Positions 8,492-18,279 of a stretch of DNA of 64,000 bases are shown piece after piece. The notes beneath the pieces are model-generated. The model saw only the letters and a list, made by a program, of their open reading frames with translations, did not search any database and was not told where the DNA came from. Location of the stretch: NCBI GenBank assembly GCA_965207565.1, contig CBDBMQ010000008.1, forward strand, positions 1 through 64,000, written 5' to 3'. This stretch comes from Bin80 sp965207565. GTDB lineage: Bacteria; Bacteroidota; Rhodothermia; Rhodothermales; Bin80. How positions within the stretch are numbered: the stretch's first letter is position 1; each line of letters begins with the position of its first letter. Position numbers and translations under genes: made by a program.

Positions 8492-9949
8492 ATGATTAAT
8501 CGTAATCGTCTCTTTTATGGCAGTTGCCTTGCCTTGTTAACGACAGCATTTGCTTTCACCGTCATTTCCGGTATTGCCTTCTCGGTGAAATCAGAGTTTG
8601 TCCTCACAAATGCACAGCTGGGGGTTTTCACTGGTGTATTCTTCATTGGATTTACCATCAGTCAGGCCATTTTCTCTCCGCTCTGCGATATCATTGGAAT
8701 GCGGTGGATTGTGCGGGGAGCATTCGTGATGCATGTAGCCGGGGCGATTCTGATCATGACCGCCCAGGGCTATGTGCCTGCCGTTGCCGGTTCACTGTGT
8801 GCCGGACTTGGCGCCGGCCTGGTTGAAGCTGGATGTAACCCCCTTGTTGCAGCACTCTATCCGGACAACAAGACTTCCAGGCTGAATCATTTTCACATGT
8901 GGTTTCCCTACGGAAATCTGATTGCCGCCCTCCTTCTGACCCTGGTCTTCGCACAACTTGGAAGTGGTTGGCGTGCACAACCTTTACTGATCTTGATCCC
9001 CGCGCTGGGATATGGCTTGATGATGTTTACCGCCCCCTTCCCACAAACGGAAGGAGTCCAAGCTGGTGTCTCTGTAGGTGAATCTTTCAAGGCACTCTTC
9101 GCCCCTATTATGCTCATCATGTTACCTATGATGTTGCTTACCGCCTCTATGGAGCTCCCTCCGTCAAGTTGGGTTCCCCCTGTACTCCAGGCGGGTGGGA
9201 TCAATGGGTTGCTCGTGTTTGGATTTGTGTTTGGCATCATGGGCACACTTCGCCTGCTCGCCGGCCCAGTCGTTCGAGCTCTTACCCCGACCGGTATCCT
9301 GTTTGGGGGCGCCGTTCTTGCCACACTAGGACTCTATCTGTTCAGTATGGCGGAATCAACACTGATGGCTTTTCTGACGGCTGCAATCTGGGCTGTCGGG
9401 ATTGCCTATTTCTGGCCAACCATGTTGGGTTATGTGTCTGAACGAAACCCCAAGAGTGGAGCTCTGGGGCTCGGTGTGATGGGGGCCGTCGGAATGTTGG
9501 CTTCCTTCTTCGTCACGCCCTGGCTGGGGAGCGTGGCCGATGATCGGGGACACGATACGTTGGACAATGCAGTGGTTGTCGAAATATTTGAAGATGTGAA
9601 TCTCCAATTCCCGGGCGAAGCCGAAACCGCTGGAGTACAAGCCAGTGATATTATGGCGGTGAATACGACGGTTGCAGAGGTGCTGGCCCAGCGCGAAAGT
9701 AATGGGGATTTACCTCGTGGAAGTACGATGCAAGCGCTTAGATCCATCAGTGGATCCGGTGTCGATTTAGAGGTCGTGGAACGAGCACAGGCGGAACTGA
9801 ACCCTGCAGACAATGCGGGAGGCCGACTCTCTTTCCGTACCTTAGCCCCCTTGGGCTTCATCCTGATCGTGGTATTTGGATTTCTACTGGTGCGGGATCT
9901 TCGGGCCGGTGGTTACCGCGCAGAAAAGCTCGGCAGTCAGGAAGAATAG
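8492..9949 (+). CDS. MFS transporter
   Basis: A 485-residue inner-membrane transporter of the major facilitator superfamily with about twelve TM helices. The first helix pair, the following SPLCDIIGMRWIVRGAF loop and HMWFPYGN in helix 5 recall sugar-type MFS proteins. Unusual is an insertion of roughly 100 mostly hydrophilic residues (VVVEIFEDVNLQFPG to NPADNAGGRL) before the last helix, likely a cytoplasmic or periplasmic loop domain. It converges on the dehydrogenase gene with a 16-base gap. Substrate not predictable. Confidence 0.85.
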   Translation: MINRNRLFYGSCLALLTTAFAFTVISGIAFSVKSEFVLTNAQLGVFTGVFFIGFTISQAIFSPLCDIIGMRWIVRGAFVMHVAGAILIMTAQGYVPAVAGSLCAGLGAGLVEAGCNPLVAALYPDNKTSRLNHFHMWFPYGNLIAALLLTLVFAQLGSGWRAQPLLILIPALGYGLMMFTAPFPQTEGVQAGVSVGESFKALFAPIMLIMLPMMLLTASMELPPSSWVPPVLQAGGINGLLVFGFVFGIMGTLRLLAGPVVRALTPTGILFGGAVLATLGLYLFSMAESTLMAFLTAAIWAVGIAYFWPTMLGYVSERNPKSGALGLGVMGAVGMLASFFVTPWLGSVADDRGHDTLDNAVVVEIFEDVNLQFPGEAETAGVQASDIMAVNTTVAEVLAQRESNGDLPRGSTMQALRSISGSGVDLEVVERAQAELNPADNAGGRLSFRTLAPLGFILIVVFGFLLVRDLRAGGYRAEKLGSQEE

Positions 9950-9965
9950 GAATTCCCGACGCGAT

Positions 9966-12902
9966 TTAATCCGTCGGCGAGGTCATTGCATCTCGGAGCA
10001 CCTCCGCCGGATGCAGCACGCGCTCAATATCGTAGTGCTGCAACTGGTGGCGGCAGCTGGTACCTGGGGCGACAATCAATGCATCGCTGTCGGCGCTGCG
10101 CATCTCGGGGACCAGACGCCTTTCTGCCATCTTTCGGGAGATCGCGTAGTGCTCTTTCTCATAGCCAAAGGCACCCGCCATCCCACAACAACTGGAGTCC
10201 ACCTCGCGCACGCGATAGTTTTCAGGTAACGCCAGGATTTTTCGCGTTGGCTCCGTCCCTACAAGTGCGCGCTGGTGGCAGTGTCCATGCAGCAAAACCT
10301 CTTTTGCTGTGCTTGTGAAGGTCATTGGCAATCGCCCCTCTTCTGCAAGGCGGGCGATAAACTCGTCAAATAATACGGCCTGGCCGGCAACCAGCCGTGC
10401 GTCTTCGCTCTCCGGCAACAGGTACAGGTATTCGTCACGCATGGATAGCAAACAACTCGGCTCCAAACCAATGATGGGCAGTCCCTGCTTTGCATATGGC
10501 AATAACCGCTCAATGGTATCCTTTGCTGCAGCACGGGCCTTGCTTACCATCCCCTTCGAAATCAACGGCCGTCCACAGCAGCGATGCCCCGGCAGGATAA
10601 CCTCAAAGCCGGCTGCTTCCAACACTTCAACGGCTGCAATCGATACGTGAGGGTCGTTAAAGGTGTTAAAGGTGTCATGAAACAGCACAACCTGCTGCTT
10701 CTGCGCTCTATTTCGTGAGCGCTTCCTGAACCAGGCAGTAAAGGGGCGTCGTGCAAATGTTGGCATCTTGCGCTGCATGGAGATCCCCAGTGCGCGATCC
10801 AGCATGAAACGTACGGGAAAACTCCCCAGGACCGCGTTAAATACAGGTGCGAGTATGCCGCTGGCCAGGCGACTGATTTTTGCGATATCCCCAAACATGC
10901 GGCTGCGCAGTGGGATGCCATGTTTCTTGTAATACTGTGCCAAAAATTCGAACTTGATCTTCGCCATGTCAACCGATGAGGGGCACTCGGACTTGCATCC
11001 TTTACATTCGACACACAGATCCATCACCTCATACATACGCTTACTGGTCAACTCTTCGTGGGGCAGTACACCAGAAATTGCTGCTCGCAGGGCATTGGCA
11101 CGGCCCCGGGTGGTGTGCTCTTCCTCATGGGTCACCATAAAACTGGGACACATCACTCCGCCCGTTTCTTTGCGGCAGATCCCTGCTCCATTACACATCT
11201 CCACTGCACGATCAAACCCATGCTCCGCACTGAAATCAAGGTTTAGCTCCAGAGGGATAACTTCATAGTCGGGACCAAAACGTAAATTTTCTGTTCCAGC
11301 AGGTGCATCCACGATCACACCCTGATTCAATAATCCATCGGGATCCCAGATTTGCTTCACTTTCTGGTACAGTTGATACAAATCCGGTCCAAAGAATCGT
11401 TCATTTATCCAGCTTCGCACCCGCCCGTCTCCATGCTCACTGGAGAGTGCACCCCCATATCCCTGCAGTAAGTCAACGGCAAAATCAAGGATTTCCGGGA
11501 TCTTGGCAATCTCCGATGCTTCTTTTGTATTGATCAGGGGGCGAATATGGACACAGCCTGCACTGGCATGCGCGTAATAGGCGACCCGGGTATCCCTCTC
11601 CTCACAGAAATGGCCAATTTTCTCCACATACTCTGCCAAGTGCTCGGTTGGAACGGCTGCATCTTCGATAAATGGGATTGGCTTGTGATCCCCCTTGATA
11701 CTCATCAGCAGCCCCAAGCCCGCTTTCCGAACGGCCCACACATTCCTCTGTCGGCTGGGATCCAGCACCGGCAGCACACTGCCCTTATGACCCTGTCCGG
11801 CAAGAACCGTGCGAAGGCGTTCAATTTTCGAGCGCAGTTCTGCTTCGCCACTCCCATAAAACTCTGTAATGAGAATACAATCTGGATCTCCCTCAATGAA
11901 TGTCGGGAGGAGTCGTGCATATTTGGGTACATCCTTACATAATCGCAACCCCAGGTTATCCAATAGCTCAATTGCGCTGGGATTGGCTTCCAGGATGGCT
12001 GGAATTTGCCGGAGTGCTTCTACGGTGGAGCTGGAGTGGACAATTGCCAAGCCACGAGCCTCCGGGATGGGAACCAAGTTGAGCGTCACATCTTGAATTA
12101 CGGCCAAGGTCCCCTCCGCACCGCATACCAGTTTTGCCAGATTAAACCGCTCGTCCTGGGGAACCTTAAAGGACGCGGCTTTTCCAACAAACCGATCCAG
12201 GTTGTACCCTCCACACCGCCGCCAGTGACGGGGCGTTCCTTCAATAATTGTTTTGCAATGCTCTGGCGATTGGGTCAGCTCTATTATCCCCCGATAGAGC
12301 CTTCCTTCAGCATCACTTTGCTGCGCCTTCTTTTTGAGCCCTTCCGCCTCCAATGGCCCCAGATATGCCTGAGAACCGTCACTCAGCACGACGTTCATAT
12401 TGAGGACATGATCGGCCGTCATGCCATAACAGATTGAATGGCTTCCCGTTGAGTTATTGCTGACAATCCCTCCCAAAGCAGCTCGATTACTGCTGGCCGG
12501 ATCCGGGCCAAACTGCAATCCGGTCGGTGCGATATTGTTGTTGAGTTGATCCAGTACAAGGCCCGGCTCAGCCCGTACCCAGCCTTCTGCCTCGTTCACT
12601 TCCAGGATTCGATTTAAGTGACGTGTGAAATCCATGACCACTGCTTCGGAAACCGCCTGTCCAGCGAGGCTACTGCCCCCGGTCCGAGGAAGAATCGGGA
12701 TGCCAAATTTGGCGGCGAGCGTAACCGCCGCGTGCACATCATCCCTTGAAGCCGGAAAAAAGACGCCGTGCGGCATCACACTGTAAATGCTGGCATCCGT
12801 ACTGTAGAGGACGCGGCTATACTCGTCTGTTCGAACCTCTCCCTGGCTCTCCCTTTTGAGTGCACGCAAAAAATCTGTCAACGCCAAATCCTTGTTTTGC
12901 AT
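9966..12902 (-). CDS. FAD-binding and Fe-S dehydrogenase (D-lactate/2-hydroxyacid type)
   Basis: A 978-residue fusion of a GlcD-like FAD-linked oxidase and a GlcF-like iron-sulfur part, as in YdiJ-type D-2-hydroxyacid dehydrogenases. N-terminal FAD_binding_4 motif PRTGGSSLAGQAV, C-terminal FAD-oxidase region, a Cys set around CNGAGICRK, a 4Fe-4S motif CVECKGCKSECPS, and two CCG modules (CCGRPLIS and CCGMAGAFGYEKEH). It likely oxidises a 2-hydroxyacid and passes electrons to the respiratory chain. Its ATG overlaps the preceding stop (TAATG), making it the third gene of the ruvB operon. Confidence 0.9.
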   Translation of the reverse strand: MQNKDLALTDFLRALKRESQGEVRTDEYSRVLYSTDASIYSVMPHGVFFPASRDDVHAAVTLAAKFGIPILPRTGGSSLAGQAVSEAVVMDFTRHLNRILEVNEAEGWVRAEPGLVLDQLNNNIAPTGLQFGPDPASSNRAALGGIVSNNSTGSHSICYGMTADHVLNMNVVLSDGSQAYLGPLEAEGLKKKAQQSDAEGRLYRGIIELTQSPEHCKTIIEGTPRHWRRCGGYNLDRFVGKAASFKVPQDERFNLAKLVCGAEGTLAVIQDVTLNLVPIPEARGLAIVHSSSTVEALRQIPAILEANPSAIELLDNLGLRLCKDVPKYARLLPTFIEGDPDCILITEFYGSGEAELRSKIERLRTVLAGQGHKGSVLPVLDPSRQRNVWAVRKAGLGLLMSIKGDHKPIPFIEDAAVPTEHLAEYVEKIGHFCEERDTRVAYYAHASAGCVHIRPLINTKEASEIAKIPEILDFAVDLLQGYGGALSSEHGDGRVRSWINERFFGPDLYQLYQKVKQIWDPDGLLNQGVIVDAPAGTENLRFGPDYEVIPLELNLDFSAEHGFDRAVEMCNGAGICRKETGGVMCPSFMVTHEEEHTTRGRANALRAAISGVLPHEELTSKRMYEVMDLCVECKGCKSECPSSVDMAKIKFEFLAQYYKKHGIPLRSRMFGDIAKISRLASGILAPVFNAVLGSFPVRFMLDRALGISMQRKMPTFARRPFTAWFRKRSRNRAQKQQVVLFHDTFNTFNDPHVSIAAVEVLEAAGFEVILPGHRCCGRPLISKGMVSKARAAAKDTIERLLPYAKQGLPIIGLEPSCLLSMRDEYLYLLPESEDARLVAGQAVLFDEFIARLAEEGRLPMTFTSTAKEVLLHGHCHQRALVGTEPTRKILALPENYRVREVDSSCCGMAGAFGYEKEHYAISRKMAERRLVPEMRSADSDALIVAPGTSCRHQLQHYDIERVLHPAEVLRDAMTSPTD

Positions 12903-13147
12903 TAATCGCTATGACTGGTGTACAGGATTCTCCAGGTTTGACCTCGCTTGGAGTCAGCTACATACACATTACCATTCCCTTGAACCATCAGATGCCGTGC
13001 CCACCCTAGTGAGTCTGCCACCACAACTGCGCAAAACCCGGCCGGCAGGATTAATCCGTCATTGTTTTCCAAACAGGTGGGTTCCTGGAATTGCTCCACC
13101 GCACAGGCCACAATTAGCAGGAAGGGAAGTATGGCAGATGATTTCAT
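12902..13147 (-). pseudogene. Collapsed sorbosone/glucose dehydrogenase-like propeller lipoprotein
   Basis: An 81-residue frame with a lipoprotein signal (MKSSAILPFLLIVAC, lipobox IVAC). The next part, LPAGFCAVVVADSLGWARHLMV and NGNVYVADS, looks like the first blade of PQQ-type sugar dehydrogenase propellers, and the tail SKRGQTWRILY looks like their extreme C-terminus. Full members are about 400 residues, so an in-frame internal deletion between two similar strand motifs is likely. It is still an intact frame with ATGA and TAATG overlaps on both sides, so it may be translated. Confidence 0.55.
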
Positions 13148-14697
13148 TTGGGGGGTTCTACATTTTGATCACCAAAGAGCGTCGGCATTTCGCCGGGAAT
13201 TTTTCGGTCAAAGTGCTGATAGGCCCGTTTCGTAGCAATACGTCCCCGAGAGGTGCGCTGCATGTATCCTTCCTGGATCAGATAGGGTTCATAGACTTCT
13301 TCGATGGTGCCTGATTCTTCACCCACCGATACGGACAGAGTCGAGAGTCCGGCGGGCCCCCCGCCAAATTTATCAATCAGACTCAAAAGAATGCGTGTAT
13401 CCATATCGTCGAGTCCTTCTGTGTCTACATCCAGTGCGGTGAGTGCCCGGTCAGCTGTTTTGAGGCTTATACGACCGTCTCCTTCGACTTGCGCAAAGTC
13501 CCGTGCACGACGCAAAAGGCGGTTCGCAATGCGCGGGGTCCCCCGGCTTCGACGGGCGATTTCCCATGCCCCCTCCTTTTCGATTGAGACGTTCAGGATG
13601 TTCGCGGAGCGTACTAAGATCGCCTGGAGCAATTCGGCACTGTAATAATCATATCGAAAATCTATCCCGAACCGGCTGCGCAGGGGGGCGGTCAGTAATC
13701 CTTTTCGCGTGGTGGCTCCAACCATCGTGAACCTGGGTAGCGGAATCTTTACACTTCGGGCATTGGGACCACTGTCAATGACAATGTCAATATAATAATC
13801 CTCCATGGCCGAATAGAGATATTCTTCGACCAGCGGGGACAGCCGATGCATTTCATCAATGAACAGGACATCACCTTCTTTCAATTTCGTAAGGATTCCT
13901 GCCAGGTCTGCCGGCTTATCGAGGACAGGGCCGGATGAAGTCGTGATTGCGGCCCCCATTTCCTCTGCGATAATATGGCCAAGCGTTGTATTGTGGTTAC
14001 AGAAACCGTTCCCGATAAATGAATGTGAGTCGGGAACAACAAAATCGAAGGTTTCTGCCTCTGATGACTCAATCCGCATGACCGTAGCCCACTCAAACGC
14101 ACCTGTTGTTTTTGGTCTTTCTGCATGAGAATCTTCCAGAGCAGCGATATCTCTAGCCGTCAGACCAAGGCCCCCCTCCATGGACAAACTCTTTGGACAT
14201 ACCAAAACATTATCCCCCTCCTCAATGGATGCGAGGGGTCGCCAAGTCAGAGAGCCTTGTGTTTCTGCCAATAGTGGATGTCTTGGTGTGCCTTCTATAG
14301 ATTGACCACAGTTCGTACTAAGGCGGATTGTAGGCCCGCCCCCACTCGCATATACATGTGACGTCCGCTCAGCTCCGCGTGCTCCTATAACGGTCACGGT
14401 ATGCTTCCTGTATTCCCCTGGTCTCAGGTCACTGGGAATCAGACATCCCATCGGGACCTCGCCTTCTGGAGTTTGGATTTGCGTATCTGCTGTCACACAC
14501 TTCCCCAATCCTGGAGGACCGGACAGGAGTACATGGTCCAGCGCTTCTCCGCGCTCTAGAGCAGCCTGCATAAATATGCTCAGATTGCTCTTGATTTTAT
14601 CCTGTCCAATGAAATCTTTCAGCCTTCGCGGCCGAAGCCGTCTCTCAAAATCCTCATCGCGCATTTTGGGAGCAACGGTACCTGAACGATCAGTCAT
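13144..14697 (-). CDS. ruvB: Holliday junction helicase RuvB precursor with mini-intein
   Basis: RuvB is the AAA+ motor that drives branch migration with RuvA. After removal of the intein the protein is about 347 residues, the normal size, with LSGPPGLGK/TTL (Walker A), DVLFIDEMHRLS (Walker B), sensor GATTRKG and the C-terminal winged helix (QEGYMQRTSRGR). The Walker A is split exactly between GK and TT by 170 foreign residues. The ATG at 14697 (MTDRSG) is preferred; the frame is open to an alternative start at 14760. It overlaps the next gene by ATGA. Confidence 0.95.
   Translation of the reverse strand: MTDRSGTVAPKMRDEDFERRLRPRRLKDFIGQDKIKSNLSIFMQAALERGEALDHVLLSGPPGLGKCVTADTQIQTPEGEVPMGCLIPSDLRPGEYRKHTVTVIGARGAERTSHVYASGGGPTIRLSTNCGQSIEGTPRHPLLAETQGSLTWRPLASIEEGDNVLVCPKSLSMEGGLGLTARDIAALEDSHAERPKTTGAFEWATVMRIESSEAETFDFVVPDSHSFIGNGFCNHNTTLGHIIAEEMGAAITTSSGPVLDKPADLAGILTKLKEGDVLFIDEMHRLSPLVEEYLYSAMEDYYIDIVIDSGPNARSVKIPLPRFTMVGATTRKGLLTAPLRSRFGIDFRYDYYSAELLQAILVRSANILNVSIEKEGAWEIARRSRGTPRIANRLLRRARDFAQVEGDGRISLKTADRALTALDVDTEGLDDMDTRILLSLIDKFGGGPAGLSTLSVSVGEESGTIEEVYEPYLIQEGYMQRTSRGRIATKRAYQHFDRKIPGEMPTLFGDQNVEPPK
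13990..14499 (-). mobile_element. Mini-intein in the RuvB P-loop
   Basis: 170 codons between Lys and Thr of the Walker A. It begins with Cys (CVTADTQIQTPEG), has a block B with GTPRHPLL (Thr-x-x-His), a block F-like ETFDFVVPDSHSFIGNG, and ends FCNHN with the terminal Asn before the +1 Thr. No LAGLIDADG or HNH endonuclease fits in this length, so it is a mini-intein without a homing enzyme. Boundaries were checked at base level: Cys at 14497-14499, Asn at 13990-13992. Confidence 0.93.
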
Positions 14698-14764
14698 AAG
14701 TATATAGGAGACGAATTGTGTATCGCATGAATTATCCAGAGTATTCTCTGCAGGTTGCAAACCC

Positions 14765-14781
14765 CGTAGCTACCTGCTACG
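14765..14781. promoter_or_regulatory. Inverted repeat between ruvB and rpoN
   Basis: A perfect 6-base inverted repeat, CGTAGC-tacct-GCTACG, in the short divergent gap between ruvB and rpoN. It could be an operator or an RNA hairpin in the rpoN leader; the regulator is unknown. Confidence 0.3.
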
Positions 14782-14826
14782 TTTCAAGTACCGGTTGCGA
14801 CTAAACATAAGCTAGATCCTCAAAAT

Positions 14827-16270
14827 ATGCTGAATCTGAGCCAGGAGCTAAGGCTGCAGCAGAAGCTGTCCCCTCAGCAGATCCAGTACATCAAATTATT
14901 GCAACTGCCAACCCTTGCTTTGCAGCAGCGCATTCAGCAGGAGCTGGAATTGAACCCTCTTCTGGAAGAGGAGACGCCGGATGAAATCATATCGGGGTCT
15001 GAGGAAGAGTCTATGGAGAGCAGTAATGAAGAAGAATTTGATCTGGAAGACTTGCTCCCGGATGTAGATGACCTGTATGGATACAAAGCCCGCGTAGACG
15101 ATCATCAGGAGGACCGAGAGATACCGATCACATCCGCGGAATCCATGACGGATTATCTGCGCAGTCAGAAAGGATTTTTGAGCTTGGACCGACGGGACAC
15201 ATTGATTGCAGAACAAATCATTGGATCCATCGATGAGGACGGTTACCTGAGACGAGAACTCGCTTCGATCGTCGATGATATTACATTCAATTACCGGGAG
15301 GAACTCTCAGAAAAGGATGTGCTGCGTGTCTTGCGTCGTATTCAGCGGCTTGACCCGCCTGGCATTGCAGCGCGCAGCGTGCAGGAATGTCTGCTCATCC
15401 AACTGGAACTGATGCCGGAAAATACTCCCGGACATGCTGTTGCTGTTCAAGTGATCACCAAGCTGTTTGCTGCTTTTTCCCGAAGACAATATGGGCGGAT
15501 CAAAGAAACGTCTGAATATTAACGATGTCACACTCAAATCTGCTATAGACCTGATCCAGTCCTGCAATCCGAAACCCGGTGAGGGTGCAATCACGCCTCA
15601 GGAAAACTATGTGATACCTGATTTCCTGGTTCGGAAAGCGGATCAATTGTTTGTGATTCAGCTCAATTCCGGCAATTTCCCGACACTCTCGGTCTCCAAA
15701 CCTTACCGGGAGATGATGGAAAAAATGTTTGCAGACAAGAAATCTGATTCCGCGAAGACATCGGATACCCAAACCAGACAATTTCTTCGATCCAAGCTTG
15801 AGTCAGCAAAGTGGTTTATTGATGCGGTACAGCAGCGCCGTAAAACCATGCTGTCGGTCATGCGTGAGATCGTCTCCTTCCAGGAAGCCTTCTTCGCCTA
15901 CGGGGAAGGACACTTGCGCCCGCTGATCCTCAAGGATATCGCTACACGGATCAATATGGACATTTCCACGATCAGCCGCGTGGTGAGTGGCAAGTATGTC
16001 CAATGTGATTTTGGTGTCTATGAGCTCAAGTATTTTTTCTCTGAGGGAGTCGCGACAGACGCCGGCATCAGCGTATCGAACAAAGAAGTCAAGTCCATCA
16101 TCGCCACAATGATTGAGCAAGAGGACAAGACGAATCCATTAACGGATCAGGAAATCACGGCCAGTTTGAAGGAGCAGGGATACCGTATTGCACGACGCAC
16201 GGTCTCCAAGTACCGAATGCAACTGGGGCTGCCGGTCGCTCGGCTGCGAAGGGAGATTGTTTTGACATGA
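14827..16270 (+). pseudogene. rpoN: RNA polymerase sigma-54 factor RpoN, frameshifted
   Basis: Sigma-54 in two frames. The first (14827-15522) has the N-terminal Gln-rich activator-interacting region (LSQELRLQQKLSPQQIQYIKLLQLP) and part of the core-binding domain. The second continues from KKRLNINDV through LNP-like CNPKPGEG, the HTH (DISTISRVV) and the RpoN box ARRTVSKYRMQLG. They join at 15502-15506 (atcaaagaaacgt): dropping one base restores RIKKRLNIND and a product of about 480 residues, the normal length. A sequencing error, a real mutation or recoding are all possible; no slippery-stop signal is seen. Confidence 0.85.
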
Positions 16271-16723
16271 TCACGAATGTGCGCGGTGAGAATGCGTAGA
16301 AATTAGTTGGAACTTGAATTCTCTCTGGGGTGGGAATCAAGAGAACATTAAATCCAGCCATAACGGTAATAAGTTAAGAAAGCAACTGCAAAGCACAAAT
16401 AAAAATCTGGTTTAAGGGAATGAAAAGGCGAAAATACTTCCGCACGCTATACAATAATAGCGTCCACTAAATATATAGTTCCAACCATTGTTCTGTATAA
16501 CAGACTTTGAAACTATGCCCTAACATTCGGAGAGGAAAAACAAGCCTGCGACACTCTTTCGGGATATAATTTCTTTGTCTGGATTGCGTATATGGGGGTT
16601 TCTGCGTGTAAGTGAGTTGTCTGCGGTACGAAAATGTAACTTTGGTCCGATTTTTGCCGTAGTGATTGAGTGATCGAGCGAACCACTAAACTTTAGTTGC
16701 TCCTGACGCGCTGAAACGAAAAA
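16271..16723. other. AT-rich intergenic stretch after rpoN
   Basis: About 450 bases with no open frame of interest. It holds a weak inverted repeat TTCTCT...AGAGAA around 16318-16345 without a T-run. Probably the promoter region of the small gene at 16724. Confidence 0.4.
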
Positions 16724-16945
16724 ATGAAAAATACAAATCCACTTGGAAGACTATTTGCACGGTACTTGGCTGGCCAGATTGAAGAGTCTGTATGGAAGCG
16801 GTTCCTGTCCGTACTGGAATCGTTTGAATCGAACCCGTCAGAGCGTTCAGCCTTAATTGCGTTCTTTGACGATATCTTCGCAGGAACCGGTGGTCGCACT
16901 GCACCACAACTCAACCGCCTACTTGCTGAAGCGGTCAAAGTTTAG
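16724..16945 (+). CDS. Small hypothetical protein
   Basis: A 73-residue, probably helical cytoplasmic protein (NPLGRLFARYLAGQIEESVWKR, ALIAFFDDIFAG). It has an A-rich leader before its ATG and is followed 45 bases later by a good terminator, so it seems to be a monocistronic, genuine gene. No family recognised. Confidence 0.5.
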   Translation: MKNTNPLGRLFARYLAGQIEESVWKRFLSVLESFESNPSERSALIAFFDDIFAGTGGRTAPQLNRLLAEAVKV

Positions 16946-16990
16946 CGTCTGCTGACAGTTGAAATAAATTCAGGGAATCCTCATTCCTGC

Positions 16991-17024
16991 AGGGCCAGCA
17001 TCTCGTGATCTGGCCCTTTCTTTT
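16991..17024 (+). terminator. Rho-independent terminator
   Basis: Stem AGGGCCAG (16991-16998) pairs with CTGGCCCT (17010-17017), with a small inner pairing atc/gat in the loop, followed by TTCTTTT. Ends the small gene at 16724-16945 and isolates the hisE operon. Confidence 0.85.
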
Positions 17025-17149
17025 ATCTTTCCCGAAAATAGCATTGCCTTTTGTGTTAGATTGCGCCAATACAAAAGCCTCAGCAGACGCGTATAAGCGT
17101 TTGGCAAGGCCTCGAATTTTCCAACGATGATCCCCAATCAGTATTCAAT

Positions 17150-17413
17150 ATGAAGCGGTTTGAAGATCTTTTTCAGGAGTTGAAAGATAAAGTAGATCGA
17201 CAGGATACGGACTCTGGCACAGTCCATGCGGTACATGCAGGTTCTCACGAGATTGGCAAAAAGATTCTAGAAGAGGCTGGCGAAGTCTGGATGGCGGCCA
17301 ACTACGAAACCCGGGAACGCACCGCCGAAGAAATCTCTCAACTGATCTACCACATTCAGGTTATGATGCTCGCCTGTGACCTGTCTTTGGAAGATATTTA
17401 TCGTCACCTCTAA
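17150..17413 (+). CDS. hisE: Phosphoribosyl-ATP pyrophosphatase
   Basis: An 87-residue all-helical enzyme for step 2 of histidine synthesis, removing pyrophosphate from phosphoribosyl-ATP. The motif KKILEEAGEVWMAA with the following E and the E-x-x-x-L-I-Y-H helix (EEISQLIYHIQVMM) are the metal-binding MazG-like signature. It is not fused to HisI here. HisG starts 13 bases after its stop, giving steps 1 and 2 in one unit. Confidence 0.93.
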   Translation: MKRFEDLFQELKDKVDRQDTDSGTVHAVHAGSHEIGKKILEEAGEVWMAANYETRERTAEEISQLIYHIQVMMLACDLSLEDIYRHL

Positions 17414-17426
17414 GCCGCTTTCCCAA

Positions 17427-18275
17427 ATGTTGCAGATTGCACTACCCAATAAGGGAGCACTCGCCGCGGATGCTGTAGAACTGATTCGGGCATCCGGCTA
17501 TAAATGTCAGCGCTCAGGCCGTGAGTTGCGTGTTTTGGATACGGAAAATCAAGTCCTCTTTTATTTCCTACGTCCTCGTGATATTGCGACCTATGTGAGT
17601 AATGGGGTTCTTGATTTAGGTATTATCGGCCGGGATTTTCTGATTGAACAACAGGCCAACCTGGAAGAAATCCTCTCTCTCGGTTTCGGGGCGGCACAAC
17701 TGTGCTATGCAGGCCCGCGTGATCGTAACCTTACCCTGGATCAGTTTGATGGACTGCGCATTGCGACCTCATTCAGCCACTTGGTTTCAGCTGACTTGGC
17801 GCAAAGAAAAATCCAAGCCGAAATCGTATCTCTTGACGGGGCTGTTGAAGTCTCCATTCAACTGGGTGTAGCGGACCTTATCGCCGACCTCGTCCAGACC
17901 GGACGTACCCTGGAGGACGCCGGACTCTCTGTCATTGGCGAACCAATCCTACGCACCGAGGCTGTACTGACTGGCCGTCCTGGAACGGTTGAGGCCGAGT
18001 CAGCTGCAGACCTGTTTGTGCGACGCATTCAAGGAATCCTTCTGGCCAGAACTTATGTGATGATCGAGTATGGGTGCCCACGATCATCGCTTGAACGTGT
18101 ATGTGAGATCACCCCCGGCATCGAGTCACCGACCATTGCTCCCTTGAGTAAGCCGGACTGGATTGCGGTGAAAGCTCTGGCAAAACGGGAGGAAGCCAAC
18201 CAGATCATGGATGAGCTTAAACGACTTGGTGCAACGGGGATTGTGGTTACGGATATCCGTACCTGTAGAATTTGA
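17427..18275 (+). CDS. hisG: ATP phosphoribosyltransferase, long form
   Basis: A 282-residue long-form HisG, first enzyme of histidine synthesis, joining ATP and PRPP. LQIALPNKGAL at the N-terminus, DLGIIGRDFL, and the PRPP loop region DLIADLVQTGRTLEDAGL are clear. The C-terminal regulatory domain (MDELKRLGATGIVVTDI) is present, so it should be feedback-inhibited by histidine and not need HisZ. The ATG at 17427 is chosen; the frame is open upstream inside hisE. Confidence 0.95.
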   Translation: MLQIALPNKGALAADAVELIRASGYKCQRSGRELRVLDTENQVLFYFLRPRDIATYVSNGVLDLGIIGRDFLIEQQANLEEILSLGFGAAQLCYAGPRDRNLTLDQFDGLRIATSFSHLVSADLAQRKIQAEIVSLDGAVEVSIQLGVADLIADLVQTGRTLEDAGLSVIGEPILRTEAVLTGRPGTVEAESAADLFVRRIQGILLARTYVMIEYGCPRSSLERVCEITPGIESPTIAPLSKPDWIAVKALAKREEANQIMDELKRLGATGIVVTDIRTCRI

Positions 18276-18279
18276 ACTC

